7,243 bases of DNA from Candidatus Dormiibacterota bacterium (GTDB taxonomy: Bacteria > Chloroflexota > Dormibacteria > UBA8260), in NCBI GenBank assembly GCA_955652455.1, contig CATPBU010000028.1, forward strand, positions 1 through 7,243, read 5' to 3'. This document shows, in pieces, positions 5,392-7,243 of the stretch. The notes below the pieces were generated by a model that ran no database searches, was not told where the DNA came from, and saw only the letters and a list, made by a program, of their open reading frames with translations. Numbering within the stretch: the first letter of the stretch is position 1; each line of letters opens with the position of its first letter. Both the position numbers and the translations under genes were made by a program.

Positions 5392-7243
<1,852 letters not shown>

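Overview
The window is a gene-dense, GC-rich stretch of bacterial chromosome with frequent GTG starts. It carries housekeeping genes plus one two-component system. The rapZ-whiA pair next to uvrC, the high GC content and the probable leaderless promoters fit an actinomycete-type bacterium (Actinomycetota). A lineage outside the classical Streptomyces/Mycobacterium group, such as Acidimicrobiia, is possible, but that is inference from gene order and divergence, not from a marker gene.

Layout from left to right. On the minus strand, 1-251 is the 5' part of a probable whiA (sporulation/cell-division regulator family), cut by the left edge. It lies 7 bases downstream of rapZ (259-1110, minus), which encodes an RNase adapter/P-loop protein. 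A 137-base divergent intergenic region (1111-1247) separates rapZ from a plus-strand operon: an OmpR-family response regulator (1248-1916) and a sensor histidine kinase (1913-3307), overlapping by ATGA. The kinase gene converges with uvrC (3316-5349, minus) across an 8-base gap. The uvrC gene follows the NAD-dependent DNA ligase gene ligA (5392 to the right edge, minus) after 42 bases, so ligA and uvrC form a DNA-repair pair.

How the genes fit together: LigA and UvrC act in nucleotide excision repair (dual incision, then final sealing). RapZ and WhiA belong to a conserved Gram-positive neighbourhood linked to cell-envelope metabolism and division. The two-component system sits between uvrC and rapZ, which are adjacent or close in many actinobacteria, so it looks like a lineage-specific addition. 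No mobile element, tRNA, rRNA or CRISPR array is visible.

I do not see a clearly new system. The points most worth a second look are small-scale: yvcK is missing between rapZ and whiA, the kinase has almost no HAMP domain, the RapZ P-loop has GKA instead of GK[ST], UvrC has two low-complexity insertions, rapZ and uvrC have promoter-like TACARTs placed for leaderless transcripts, and a 10-bp-phased repeat lies before the response regulator.
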